Assembly (NCBI GenBank): GCA_025356395.1
Contig: JANXTA010000116.1
Span: forward strand, 1-49,282
DNA from: Betaproteobacteria bacterium
GTDB lineage: Bacteria; Pseudomonadota; Gammaproteobacteria; Burkholderiales; Burkholderiaceae_D
Length of the DNA stretch: 49,282 nt
Direction of reading: 5' to 3'
Positions 1 through 7,345 of this stretch are shown piece by piece (position 1 is the first letter of the stretch; each line of letters starts with the position of its first letter). Made by a program: the position numbers and the translations under genes. The notes beneath the pieces were generated by a model that was given only the letters and a program-made list of their open reading frames with translations, did no database searches and was not told the DNA's origin.

Positions 1-1148
1 GGCTGCGCCTGCACGGCCGCAGCGTCATCCTTCGACGAGGCGATGAAGCGCTGCAGGTGATGGTCGGTATCGCCCAGCGTCAGCTCGATCATCGTGAGGC
101 GCTTGAAGAGGTGGGCGGCCAGCAGTTCGTTGGTGACGCCCATCCCACCGTGGATCTGCACCGCCTGCTGGCCAATGTAGCGCGCCGCCTGGCCGATGCG
201 GACCTTGGCTGCCGAGGCCGTACGCCGGCGCTCGTCGGCATCGCTCGCGTCGGCCTTGACCGCTGCGAGATAGGCCATCGAACGTGCCTGCTCCAGATGC
301 ATGAACATCTCGACCATGCGGTGCTGCAGAACCTGGAAGCGAGCGATCGGCTGGCCGAACTGCTTGCGCGTCTTCGCGTATTCGAGCGTGGCCGCGTTCA
401 TCGCCTCCATCACGCCGACGGCCTCGGCGCACAGCAGCGCGATGCCGTAGTCGGTCACCGCCTCGATCAGTTCGCGGGCAGCGGCGCCCTTCGCCAGCAA
501 CGCATCGGCATCGACCTGCACATGGTCGAAGAAGATCTCGGCGACGCGTTGACCGTCAAGCGTCCGCAGGTCCTTGCGCGTGATGCCGCGTGCCTTCGCG
601 TCGACCACGAAAATCACCAGCCCGTCGTCGCCGTCGCTAACACGCGCCGAGACGACGAGACGATCGGCCTGCGCGCCGAACAGGACAACGCTCTTGCGGC
701 CCGACAGCGCATGGCCGTTGCCCGAGGCCACGGCCTTCGTGATCACGCTCGTGAGGTCGTGGCGCGACGCGGGTTCGCCGAGCGCAGCAGCCATCTTCAG
801 CGCACCGCTCGCCACCTCTTCGAGCAACGCGAGCTGCGCCGAATTGCCGGATCGCTTGATGAATTCCGCCGCGAACAGCGTCGCGAAATAAGGCTCGGCC
901 ACCAGGCCGCGCCCGAGTTCCTGCATCACCAGCAGCAGATCGACCGCCGTGCCGGCATAGCCGCCCTGCTCTTCGGGCATCGGCAAGGCGGTCAGGCCGA
1001 GTTCGGCCAGTTGCGCCCAGACGGCATCGCTGGTGCCGGCCTCGGACATCACGATCCGCTTGCGCGTCTCGAAGCCGTAGTCTTTTTCGACGAGGCGTCG
1101 CACCGTGTCGGCCAGTTCGGTCTGTTCGGGGGTGAAGTCGAAATCCAT
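1..1148 (-). CDS. Acyl-CoA dehydrogenase, small-subunit (PimD-like) type, 3' end outside window
   Basis: FAD-dependent acyl-CoA dehydrogenase that would introduce a trans-2 double bond into an acyl-CoA in the cytoplasm and pass electrons to ETF. The 382 visible codons have no stop; the reading frame runs off the left edge, but the length already equals the family norm, so only a few residues are probably missing. The C-terminal half shows the family helical bundle signature (a YAKTRKQFGQPIARFQ stretch and a QIHGGMGVTNE stretch). The ATG start is preceded by AAGGA about eight bases upstream. It follows a second acyl-CoA dehydrogenase by 16 bases on the same strand. Such large/small pairs are known from pimeloyl-CoA dehydrogenase (PimC/PimD) and from steroid side-chain degradation; the substrate cannot be told from sequence alone. 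Confidence 0.9.
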   Translation of the reverse strand, partial: MDFDFTPEQTELADTVRRLVEKDYGFETRKRIVMSEAGTSDAVWAQLAELGLTALPMPEEQGGYAGTAVDLLLVMQELGRGLVAEPYFATLFAAEFIKRSGNSAQLALLEEVASGALKMAAALGEPASRHDLTSVITKAVASGNGHALSGRKSVVLFGAQADRLVVSARVSDGDDGLVIFVVDAKARGITRKDLRTLDGQRVAEIFFDHVQVDADALLAKGAAARELIEAVTDYGIALLCAEAVGVMEAMNAATLEYAKTRKQFGQPIARFQVLQHRMVEMFMHLEQARSMAYLAAVKADASDADERRRTASAAKVRIGQAARYIGQQAVQIHGGMGVTNELLAAHLFKRLTMIELTLGDTDHHLQRFIASSKDDAAAVQAQ

Positions 1149-1164
1149 GTGCTGTTCCTTCCGG

Positions 1165-2379
1165 TCAGATGCCGAGGATCATCTGCGAGATGATGTTCTT
1201 CTGGATCTCGTTCGATCCGCCGTAGATCGACGTCTTGCGATAGTTGAAGTAATGCGGCGCGAGCGGGGCGACGTCCATGCCGACCAGCGAGTCGTCGGTG
1301 GTCTCGTCGCCACCCTCGAGCAGCGATTGGTCGAAGGGCATCGCGAGCGGACCTGCAGCCTCGAGCATCAATTCGCTCAAGGACTGCTGGATCTCGGTAC
1401 CCTTGATCTTGAGCATCGAAGCCTCGGGACCGGGGCCTTTCTTCGCGCCTTCCTGCGAGACGACGCGCAGCACCGTCATCTCGAGCGCCATCAGTTCGAT
1501 CTCGAGGGTCGCGACCTTGGCCGCGAACAGGGGATCGTCCAGCAGCGGCCTGCCGTTCTTCGTCTGCTCGGCGGCAAGGCGCTTGAGGAAGACGAGCTCG
1601 CGCTTGGAACGACCCACGGCGGCGATGCCGGTGCGTTCGTGACCGAGCAGGTACTTCGCATAGGTCCAGCCTTTCCCCTCTTCGCCGACCAGGTTGGCCG
1701 CCGGCACCTTGACGTTGTCGAAGAACACCTCGTTGACCTCGTGGTCCTCGTCGAGCGTGATGATCGGACGCACCGTGATGCCCGGCGTGGTCATGTCCAT
1801 CAGCAGGAACGAGATACCTTCCTGGCGGCGCTCGGTCTGCTCGGTGCGCACCAGGCAGAACATCATGTTGGCGTGCTGGCCGAGCGTGGTCCAGGTTTTC
1901 TGTCCGTTGACGACGTAGTAGTCGCCATCCGCCTGCGTCACGCGCTCGGCCTTCGTCTTGAGCGACGCGAGATCGGAGCCCGATCCTGGCTCCGAGTAAC
2001 CCTGGCACCACCAGTCGGTGCCAGCCGCGATGCGTGGCAGGTAGTGGTCCTTCTGCGCCTGGTTGCCGAACTTCATGATCACCGGCGCGACCATCGCGAC
2101 GCCGAACGGCAACACCATCGGCGTGCCGGCGGACGCGCACTCGTCGTCCCAGACGTGACGCTGCGTCGCGTTCCAGCCAGTGCCGCCGTACTCGACCGGC
2201 CAGGCCACGGTGGACCAGCCGTTCGACGCCAGCTTCTTGTGCCAGCGCAGGATCTCCTCCTTCTGCATGCGGCGATGATTGAAGACCTTGAAGCGCAGGT
2301 CGTCGTCGAGGTTGGCCTGCAGCCAGTCGCGCACTTCCATGCGAAAGGCGTTGTCGGCGTCCGAGTAGTTCAGGTCCAT
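1165..2379 (-). CDS. Acyl-CoA dehydrogenase, large-subunit (PimC-like) type
   Basis: 404-residue acyl-CoA dehydrogenase, upstream member of a two-gene unit with the preceding entry. Family landmarks are the GYSEPGSGSDLASL flavin/substrate loop near residue 150, the YVVNGQKTWTT stretch and a C-terminal YGGSNEIQKNI segment that normally contacts FAD. The protein resembles the large subunit of pimeloyl-CoA dehydrogenase, a heteromer with the small subunit, so a joint role in oxidation of a dicarboxyl- or medium-chain acyl-CoA is inferred. The start is supported by GGAG five bases before the ATG. The gap to the small-subunit gene is 16 bases, indicating co-transcription. A DUF1178 gene lies 64 bases upstream on the same strand. 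Confidence 0.92.
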   Translation of the reverse strand: MDLNYSDADNAFRMEVRDWLQANLDDDLRFKVFNHRRMQKEEILRWHKKLASNGWSTVAWPVEYGGTGWNATQRHVWDDECASAGTPMVLPFGVAMVAPVIMKFGNQAQKDHYLPRIAAGTDWWCQGYSEPGSGSDLASLKTKAERVTQADGDYYVVNGQKTWTTLGQHANMMFCLVRTEQTERRQEGISFLLMDMTTPGITVRPIITLDEDHEVNEVFFDNVKVPAANLVGEEGKGWTYAKYLLGHERTGIAAVGRSKRELVFLKRLAAEQTKNGRPLLDDPLFAAKVATLEIELMALEMTVLRVVSQEGAKKGPGPEASMLKIKGTEIQQSLSELMLEAAGPLAMPFDQSLLEGGDETTDDSLVGMDVAPLAPHYFNYRKTSIYGGSNEIQKNIISQMILGI

Positions 2380-2443
2380 GGAGTCTCCGTGAGGCCGCGG
2401 TTCGATCGAGATCCGCGCGGACCTCCGATCGAGGCGACCCGGT

Positions 2444-2887
2444 TCATTGCATCGTTTCGGTCAGCGCGCGCGGCATCGGGATGTCGACGATCTCGATCCC
2501 CTCGTCGTGCAGGTCCCGGCGTTCGCGGTCGGTCGCCGTGCCGCGGATCGGCCGCGTCGGCACTTCCTCGTAGTGAATGCGCCGGGCCTCCTCGGCAAAG
2601 CGCGGGCCGACATCCTCGGTCCTGGCGATCATGCGGCGCAGATGGCCCATCACCGTCGCCTCCAGCGTCGCGCCGGCGGGCTCCTGCGGCGTGCGTCGTT
2701 GCGACGCGCCGGGCGCGTCGCCGCCGAAATTCAACCGCGAGGCCGAGGGTTCGCGACGGATCTCGGCCGAGTCGCACAACGGGCAGTGCACCTCCAGCGC
2801 TTCGCACTGAGCGACGAACTGCTCGGCCGACGCGAACCACCCTTCGAAGCGATGGCCGGTGCCGCAGGTGAGGTCGAAGACTTTCAT
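2444..2887 (-). CDS. DUF1178 family protein
   Basis: 147-residue small protein recognised as DUF1178 by its N-terminus (MKVFDLTC, then GHRFEGWF) and the Cys-rich HCPLCDS motif near residue 35. With the first Cys this could form a zinc- or thiol-binding site. The family has no established function. It is soluble, with no signal peptide or membrane segment, and the middle is a low-complexity linker. No clear ribosome binding site precedes the ATG. It lies between acyl-CoA dehydrogenase and thioesterase genes, a neighbourhood that may only reflect strand sharing. Confidence 0.85.
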   Translation of the reverse strand: MKVFDLTCGTGHRFEGWFASAEQFVAQCEALEVHCPLCDSAEIRREPSASRLNFGGDAPGASQRRTPQEPAGATLEATVMGHLRRMIARTEDVGPRFAEEARRIHYEEVPTRPIRGTATDRERRDLHDEGIEIVDIPMPRALTETMQ

Positions 2888-2928
2888 CGATCGTGAATTG
2901 TAAGTGGCCTGGAAACAGCGAGCCGGAA

Positions 2929-2979
2929 AAATTAGAACGATCGTGCCATTCTAGCCGCAAGTCGCACGACGGGCGGCGC
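2929..2979 (-). promoter_or_regulatory. Candidate promoter for the DUF1178 gene
   Basis: The 92-base gap upstream of the DUF1178 gene is AT-richer than its surroundings. Read on the minus strand it has a TAGAAT hexamer (2948-2953) that could serve as a -10 box, and overlapping TTGCGG/TCTAAT hexamers 18 bases apart as an alternative. No strong -35 match is seen for the first. Promoter assignment rests only on these short matches. Confidence 0.25.
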
Positions 2980-3387
2980 TCAGGCCGTCACGAGATAGGG
3001 CTCGAAGGCGGCCCGGACGTCGTCGGGAATCGTGATCGCCCGATCGGTCTCGAGGTTCACATGCACGACCGTGGTCGATGCCTTCATCCGATCACCGTCC
3101 GCACCGCGGATCAGGTAGTCGATCGCGAGGCTGGCGCCCCCGATGCGCCGGACCAACACGTCGATGGCCACCTGGTCGCCGTAGCGACTCATGCGGACGA
3201 AGTCGACCTCCAGCTTGATGATCGGCCAGCCGCGCCTGAGCACGTTGATCTGCTCGTGCTGGGGCTTGCCCGCGGCCGCCATGAAGTCTTCCATCGCCTC
3301 CGACAGCAGATAGAAGTACTGCGGATAGAAGACGATGCCGGCCGGGTCGCAGTGGTGGAAGCGGATCTGTTTCTCGGTCGTGAACAT
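2980..3387 (-). CDS. Acyl-CoA thioesterase, 4-hydroxybenzoyl-CoA thioesterase family (hot-dog fold)
   Basis: 135-residue single hot-dog domain. The N-terminal IRFHHCDPAGIVFYP motif carries the catalytic Asp (Asp14) of the 4-hydroxybenzoyl-CoA thioesterase/YbgC class, and the FVRMSRYGD and VHVNLETDRA stretches fit the same fold. It would hydrolyse an acyl- or aroyl-CoA thioester in the cytoplasm. The frame stays open far upstream into the next gene, but homology begins at this ATG, which gives the usual family length; no ribosome binding site is obvious. It lies 44 bases after the molybdopterin oxidoreductase on the same strand. The nearby acyl-CoA dehydrogenases suggest acyl-CoA turnover, but substrate is unknown. 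Confidence 0.88.
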   Translation of the reverse strand: MFTTEKQIRFHHCDPAGIVFYPQYFYLLSEAMEDFMAAAGKPQHEQINVLRRGWPIIKLEVDFVRMSRYGDQVAIDVLVRRIGGASLAIDYLIRGADGDRMKASTTVVHVNLETDRAITIPDDVRAAFEPYLVTA

Positions 3388-3431
3388 CGGCGAATGATAA
3401 CTAGGCCAACGACACTGGATGCCCTTCTTCG

Positions 3432-4220
3432 TCAGCTTCCGCCGAACCAGTTGTAGCCCTGGTCTTCCCAATAGCCGCCGGGGTATTCGTTGGTGACGAA
3501 CAGCGCCTCGATGTGCTTGGGGTTCTTGTACCCGAGCTTGGTCGGCATGCGCAGCTTCATCGGGAAGCCGTATTCGGCCGGCAGCGTCTTGCCGTCGTAG
3601 GTCAACGTCAGCTGGGTCTGCGGGTGCAGCGCGGTCGGCATGTCGATGCTGGTGTAGTAATCGTCGGCGCACTTGAAGCCGACATACTTCGCGGTCTTGT
3701 CGGCGCCGATGCGATCGAGGAAGTCCGAGAACTTCACGCCCCCCCATCTTCCGATCGCACTCCAGCCTTCGACGCAGATGTGGCGGGTGATCTGATCAAC
3801 CTGCGGCAGCGCGTTCAGCTCGGGCAGCGTCCACGACTTCTTCTCGCGTACGAGGCCCGAGATCTCGAGCTCGTAGTCGCTCGGGTCCACGTGCCGGACC
3901 TCATCGACGCCGTAATAGGCATTGAACGGGAAGGGCCGCGTGATCATCGACTCTGAATAGGTCGGCGCGAGATCGGTGCTGCTGAAGATCGCACCCTGCA
4001 CCCGGTCGTTGAAGAAGGAGATCTTCGTGAGCATCTTGTCGACTGATTCGCTGCTGTCGAGCGCGCAGCCGGTCAGCAGCGACAGGCCGCCGAGCGTGAG
4101 TCCGCGCTGCAGGAACAGACGGCGGGTCGGTGCGTCGAGCAGGCGCATGGCCTCGCGAACGACGAGGTCGCTTTCATTGATGGTCGAAGGAAGACCGCTA
4201 CGGGGTGGACGGGTGGGCAT
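3432..4220 (-). CDS. YedY/MsrP-like molybdopterin-dependent oxidoreductase with Tat and lipobox-like signal
   Basis: 262-residue protein of the sulfite-oxidase fold (oxidoreductase molybdopterin-binding domain, roughly residues 100-255). Cys149 in the HICVEGWS motif is the expected thiolate ligand of molybdenum, as in E. coli MsrP, which repairs oxidised methionine in periplasmic proteins. The N-terminus has a twin-arginine pair (Arg33-Arg34, TRRLFLQRG) followed by a hydrophobic stretch that ends in LLTGC (Cys52). This is therefore a Tat substrate and possibly a lipoprotein. The start is supported by AGGA five bases upstream of the ATG. The cytochrome b gene lies 7 bases upstream and is the likely electron donor, in the way MsrQ serves MsrP. 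The actual substrate (methionine sulfoxide, sulfite or other) is not shown by the sequence. Confidence 0.88.
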   Translation of the reverse strand: MPTRPPRSGLPSTINESDLVVREAMRLLDAPTRRLFLQRGLTLGGLSLLTGCALDSSESVDKMLTKISFFNDRVQGAIFSSTDLAPTYSESMITRPFPFNAYYGVDEVRHVDPSDYELEISGLVREKKSWTLPELNALPQVDQITRHICVEGWSAIGRWGGVKFSDFLDRIGADKTAKYVGFKCADDYYTSIDMPTALHPQTQLTLTYDGKTLPAEYGFPMKLRMPTKLGYKNPKHIEALFVTNEYPGGYWEDQGYNWFGGS

Positions 4221-4227
4221 GGAATTC

Positions 4228-4869
4228 CTAACGGCCGCGAATCATCGTGAGCAGGGTCCGCGGCACCAGCGCGACCATCACGACGTGAACGACAAAGAAG
4301 CCGACGAGGCCGGCCATGGCAAAGAAGTGCACGTGACGGGCGAAGTCGTAGCCGCCCATCAGCTCACGCAGCGTCCCGAACTGCACCGGCTTCCAGATCG
4401 CCATGCCCGACAGCACCAGCACCAGCAGGTCGACCATCACGAACAGATACGCGGCACGCTGCACGGCGTTGTACTTCCCGAGATCGTCGTGCGACAGGCG
4501 GCCGCGCAGCGCCGCCGTCAGGTCGCTCAGGAAGGCCCTGGGCGAGAGCGGAAAGAACTTTGTGAACAGCCGCCGCGAAATCGCATTCGCGATCAGGTAG
4601 AACAGCCCATTGAGGAAGATGATCCACATCGCCGCGAAGTGCCACTTGAGCGCGCCACCCAGCCAGCCACCGAGCGTGATCGCACCGGGGAAGGTGAAGC
4701 TGTAGAGCGGCGACGCATTGAAGATGCGCCACCCGCTCATCACCATGACGATCACGCCGAGCGTGTTGAGCCAGTGCGAGATACGCAGCCAGAGCGGGAA
4801 GATCTGACCGTCACGCCGTGGAATTTCGACACCCGCCATGGCAGCGGGCAATGCATTGGTTAGTGCCAT
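4228..4869 (-). CDS. Cytochrome b561-family membrane protein, partner of the YedY-like enzyme
   Basis: 213-residue integral membrane protein with at least four hydrophobic helices (about residues 28-48, 75-95, 138-158 and 180-202). His32, His77, His179/His181 and His195 sit in or beside helices and are likely heme b ligands. It looks like the thiosulfate-reductase/formate-dehydrogenase type cytochrome b561 domain rather than E. coli MsrQ itself. Its position 7 bases before the molybdopterin oxidoreductase gene suggests it hands quinol electrons to that enzyme in the periplasm. The frame stays open upstream into the DUF1223 gene; the chosen ATG gives a normal N-terminus and starts 10 bases after the DUF1223 stop. 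Confidence 0.85.
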   Translation of the reverse strand: MALTNALPAAMAGVEIPRRDGQIFPLWLRISHWLNTLGVIVMVMSGWRIFNASPLYSFTFPGAITLGGWLGGALKWHFAAMWIIFLNGLFYLIANAISRRLFTKFFPLSPRAFLSDLTAALRGRLSHDDLGKYNAVQRAAYLFVMVDLLVLVLSGMAIWKPVQFGTLRELMGGYDFARHVHFFAMAGLVGFFVVHVVMVALVPRTLLTMIRGR

Positions 4870-4879
4870 CGTGACCGTC

Positions 4880-5659
4880 TCAACTTGATTTGCAGAAACC
4901 CGTGTCGACCGCCTGCAGCACTTCGGCGCTGGTCGCGTCCTGGATGAATGCGACGACGCCGACGTGACCGCCCGCGAGCTGCGGGATGTTGACGACCCGG
5001 TCGAGTGCGGCAGCGTTGCCCTGCACCGCGATCGGACCGATCCAGTTGCGTGCGACCGCTTCGTGGTCGAGTCGCACGCCGCGATTCTCACCCGCGTCCA
5101 CCTGCACACTCAGCCTGCTCTCGGTGACCACCACGAATAGTTGCAGCAGACCGCGTGACCGGCCGTGGTCGGCCACCGTTCCATCGACCTTCAACCGCAG
5201 GCTCGAAGGACCCTGGCATTCCGCGGAGACCACGATGCGCGCGACGGCAGGGACACTCGCAGGCTTGAGGTTATCACCGAGGTCGGCCCGCCAGTCCTGG
5301 ACTTCCTTGCCGTTGACGAAGAAGTGCGGCGTGAACGACGTGCGGTGCTGGTTGGCATGGACCTCCCAGGCCTGGCGCTGCGTGAACGACGGCTGCGCGA
5401 ATGGATCTTTCCAGCCGATCGAATCCCAGTAATCGACGTGCAACGCGAGCGGCACCACGCGCAGCCCTGCCTGGGTCAGCTTGTTTAGCTGTTGGTCGGC
5501 CAGCGGGCAGCTCGAGCAACCCTCGGAGGTGTACAGCTCGACGAGCGCGGCGCGGGTGTTGCCCGAGTCGGCGGTGCAGGCCGCGAAGGCCGGCGCGACC
5601 TGCGCGAGCGGAATCGCCAGCACGCTCGCGACGATGCATTTCTTGCTACCGTAATGCAT
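4880..5659 (-). CDS. DUF1223 family secreted thioredoxin-fold protein
   Basis: 259-residue protein with a cleavable signal peptide (hydrophobic residues 8-24, cleavage probable after AFA near residue 26) and a thioredoxin-like domain. The redox motif EGCSSCPLAD has Cys48 and Cys51 in CxxC arrangement, followed by the LHVDYWDSIGW and TPHFFVNGKEV stretches typical of DUF1223. The periplasmic location and CxxC suggest a thiol oxidoreductase, but no substrate has been established for the family. A GAGG box precedes the ATG. It lies 62 bases after the anti-sigma gene and 10 bases before the cytochrome b gene on the same strand, suggesting control by the neighbouring sigma factor. Confidence 0.87.
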   Translation of the reverse strand: MHYGSKKCIVASVLAIPLAQVAPAFAACTADSGNTRAALVELYTSEGCSSCPLADQQLNKLTQAGLRVVPLALHVDYWDSIGWKDPFAQPSFTQRQAWEVHANQHRTSFTPHFFVNGKEVQDWRADLGDNLKPASVPAVARIVVSAECQGPSSLRLKVDGTVADHGRSRGLLQLFVVVTESRLSVQVDAGENRGVRLDHEAVARNWIGPIAVQGNAAALDRVVNIPQLAGGHVGVVAFIQDATSAEVLQAVDTGFCKSS

Positions 5660-5721
5660 GTGCCGTCCTCAGAGGTCGAAAGTCAAGCTTGGTCGAACGC
5701 CCGGGCCGATCCTTACCGCCG

Positions 5722-5919
5722 TCAGCGTTCCGATCCGTCGCGCAGTTCGCGGATCGTGCGACGCACCAGCGCCATCTGGCGGACCACGATCGGGCAGGCA
5801 TCGCAGATCTTCAGATGCATCGTCAGCCCGAGCCGCTCGAACGGATTGAGCGCGCGGTCGAGCTCCGCGGTGATCAGGCGCGAGGCTTCACGACACGTCA
5901 GGAAAGGCAAATACCTCAT
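5722..5919 (-). CDS. Small zinc-finger anti-sigma factor (zf-HC2/ZAS type)
   Basis: 65-residue protein translated from an ATG that overlaps the sigma-factor stop codon (ATGA), so the two are translationally coupled. It contains the zinc-binding HLKICDAC pattern (HxxxCxxC) and an upstream Cys in TCREASRLITAELD, the layout of ZAS anti-sigma domains. There is no transmembrane segment, so it would be a soluble cytoplasmic regulator that releases its sigma factor upon thiol oxidation or metal loss. This mechanism is known for related proteins such as RsrA and ChrR and is inferred here. An in-frame ATG 36 bases further upstream exists but lies inside the sigma gene and is less likely. Confidence 0.8.
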   Translation of the reverse strand: MRYLPFLTCREASRLITAELDRALNPFERLGLTMHLKICDACPIVVRQMALVRRTIRELRDGSER

Positions 5920-6482
5920 GGCGACGCCCCCTGGAACCAGCGGAGTTGGAGACACTCGCGCAGTCTGAGCCGCGCGCGATGAAGTAGGACTCCTGAGTTC
6001 GTCGAAGTGATTGACAATTCGTTACATATTTCGGTGGTTGGCAATTCCAGCCACTCGCGCATCAGGAAGATCCGGCCCTGCGCCGGTGGCAGCTGCTGGA
6101 CGCAGACTTCGAGGATCTCGAGGAACTGGTTGCGGCTCAGCTGGGTCTCGGGCGTCGACCATTCCTTCGGCCAGTCGCGGTAGTGGCCGTCTTCCTTGAA
6201 AATGCCGTCCTCGAGCTCGCCGTCGTCTTCGCCGTCGTGGAGCGGCTCCTCACGTCGCCGCGACCGGAACGTGTCGATGATCTTGTGCTTAAGGATGCCG
6301 ACGACCCAGGTCTTGAGCTTCGACCTCGCCTCAAAGACCGTCTTGTTCTCGAGCGCCGCGAGCAAGGTCTCGGAGACCGCGTCCTCGGCCCAGGCGTCGT
6401 TGCGCAGGTGCAGGCGCGCGATGCGCAGCAAGGCTGGCCGCAACGCATCGAGGTCGACCGCACGCGCCGCGTCAACGGCCAT
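5916..6482 (-). CDS. ECF-type sigma-70 family RNA polymerase sigma factor
   Basis: 188-residue two-domain sigma factor. Region 2 spans about residues 14-76 (AEDAVSETLLAAL and KLKTWVVGILKHKIIDTFR) and region 4 about 117-181 (VQQLPPAQGRIFLMREWLEL and the TNSGVLLHRARLRLRECL recognition helix). An acidic linker of about 30 residues lies between them. It is followed by its probable anti-sigma factor with a 4-base overlap and preceded by the DUF4136 lipoprotein gene with a 9-base gap. The group reads as an autoregulated stress operon continuing into DUF1223, cytochrome b and the YedY-like enzyme. The start ATG has no strong ribosome binding site, which fits coupling to the upstream gene. Confidence 0.9.
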   Translation of the reverse strand: MAVDAARAVDLDALRPALLRIARLHLRNDAWAEDAVSETLLAALENKTVFEARSKLKTWVVGILKHKIIDTFRSRRREEPLHDGEDDGELEDGIFKEDGHYRDWPKEWSTPETQLSRNQFLEILEVCVQQLPPAQGRIFLMREWLELPTTEICNELSITSTNSGVLLHRARLRLRECLQLRWFQGASP

Positions 6483-6491
6483 GGGCAGACG

Positions 6492-7133
6492 TCATTTCCG
6501 TTCGACGGGCACGTCGACCTGCCGCGTCTGGCCGTTGTTGCCGGGGAAGTCGACGAACAACGCGCGGACCATGGACGGGACGATCGCCTGGAAGGACTCG
6601 GCCTCGCTGCTGGTCTCGACGCGACCCTCGTAATAGCGCTTGCCGGTGATGGACTTCGAATCGATATCCATCTCAAGGCGTCGATGCGCCACGTTGACCG
6701 TGTAGGAATTGAAGTCGTCGAACCCGGACCAGTACGGGCCGTACCAGCCGTAGGCGCGACGTCCGTAGAAGCCGTAGGACGACCAGAACGGGTCGATCGG
6801 CCACGGATCACGTACCCGCAGGCGCGTGTCCGTCACGGACGGCCGCAACGTGACGATCAGGTTGGCCTGGGCGGCATCGGGTACGTACTTGAAGTCCTTG
6901 AGCGCGAGCTCGTCGCGAACGATGTCCTCGTAGGACTTGAGTTCGAGGCTGCTCTGGTACTCCAGTGTCCTCGCGAAGGTGTAGCTCCTGTCCGCGGGCA
7001 GCGTCGACCACGCGTTGTAGTTGGTCACCTGCGTCTGCACGATCCGGGGACCGATCGCACAACCCGCGACCGAGGCCGCGAAGGCGGCGGCGATCAGCAG
7101 TTTCACGGCTCCGCGCATCAGGGGGTGTTGCAT
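6492..7133 (-). CDS. DUF4136 lipoprotein
   Basis: 213-residue predicted lipoprotein. The signal sequence ends in a VAGC lipobox (Cys25). The mature part is a DUF4136 domain with the usual Tyr/Trp/Gly-rich middle section (RRAYGWYGPYWSGF) and a C-terminal MVRALFVDFP segment. The family is common in proteobacterial envelopes and lacks a defined function. The reading frame is open well upstream, but the selected ATG is the one that places a short charged n-region directly before the hydrophobic core. It is the first gene of a minus-strand run that continues into the ECF sigma factor 9 bases downstream and may be co-regulated by it. Confidence 0.83.
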   Translation of the reverse strand: MQHPLMRGAVKLLIAAAFAASVAGCAIGPRIVQTQVTNYNAWSTLPADRSYTFARTLEYQSSLELKSYEDIVRDELALKDFKYVPDAAQANLIVTLRPSVTDTRLRVRDPWPIDPFWSSYGFYGRRAYGWYGPYWSGFDDFNSYTVNVAHRRLEMDIDSKSITGKRYYEGRVETSSEAESFQAIVPSMVRALFVDFPGNNGQTRQVDVPVERK

Positions 7134-7345
7134 GGCATTCCTCGCTTCATTTCCATCCAGTCGGATCGGTAAGACCGTTCGAAGCGCCTTTCGGTTTCCT
7201 GCCCACCGGATCGATTCGTCAATCGTCCCGACCAACGTAAAATACGTCGGGTTCGGTCGGCCATGGTTGCGTGGCCCGGATTCAACCACAGGCCCTCGCC
7301 CGGGCGCCATTCTCACCGCACCGCACCGACTCGACCGAGAACCGC
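7134..7345. promoter_or_regulatory. Divergent promoter region, DUF4136 lipoprotein / pepN
   Basis: 212 non-coding bases between divergent genes. On the plus strand a TAAAAT hexamer (7238-7243) with TTCGTC 17 bases before it (7215-7220) is a plausible sigma-70 promoter for pepN, giving a leader of about 100 bases. A promoter for the minus-strand operon must also lie here, but no convincing -35/-10 pair or ECF-type motif was found for it. Confidence 0.3.

Noticed and set aside
1105-2871. 588-codon plus-strand frame across the acyl-CoA dehydrogenase and DUF1178 genes
   Set aside because: Runs antisense over two well-supported genes and has no recognisable domain.
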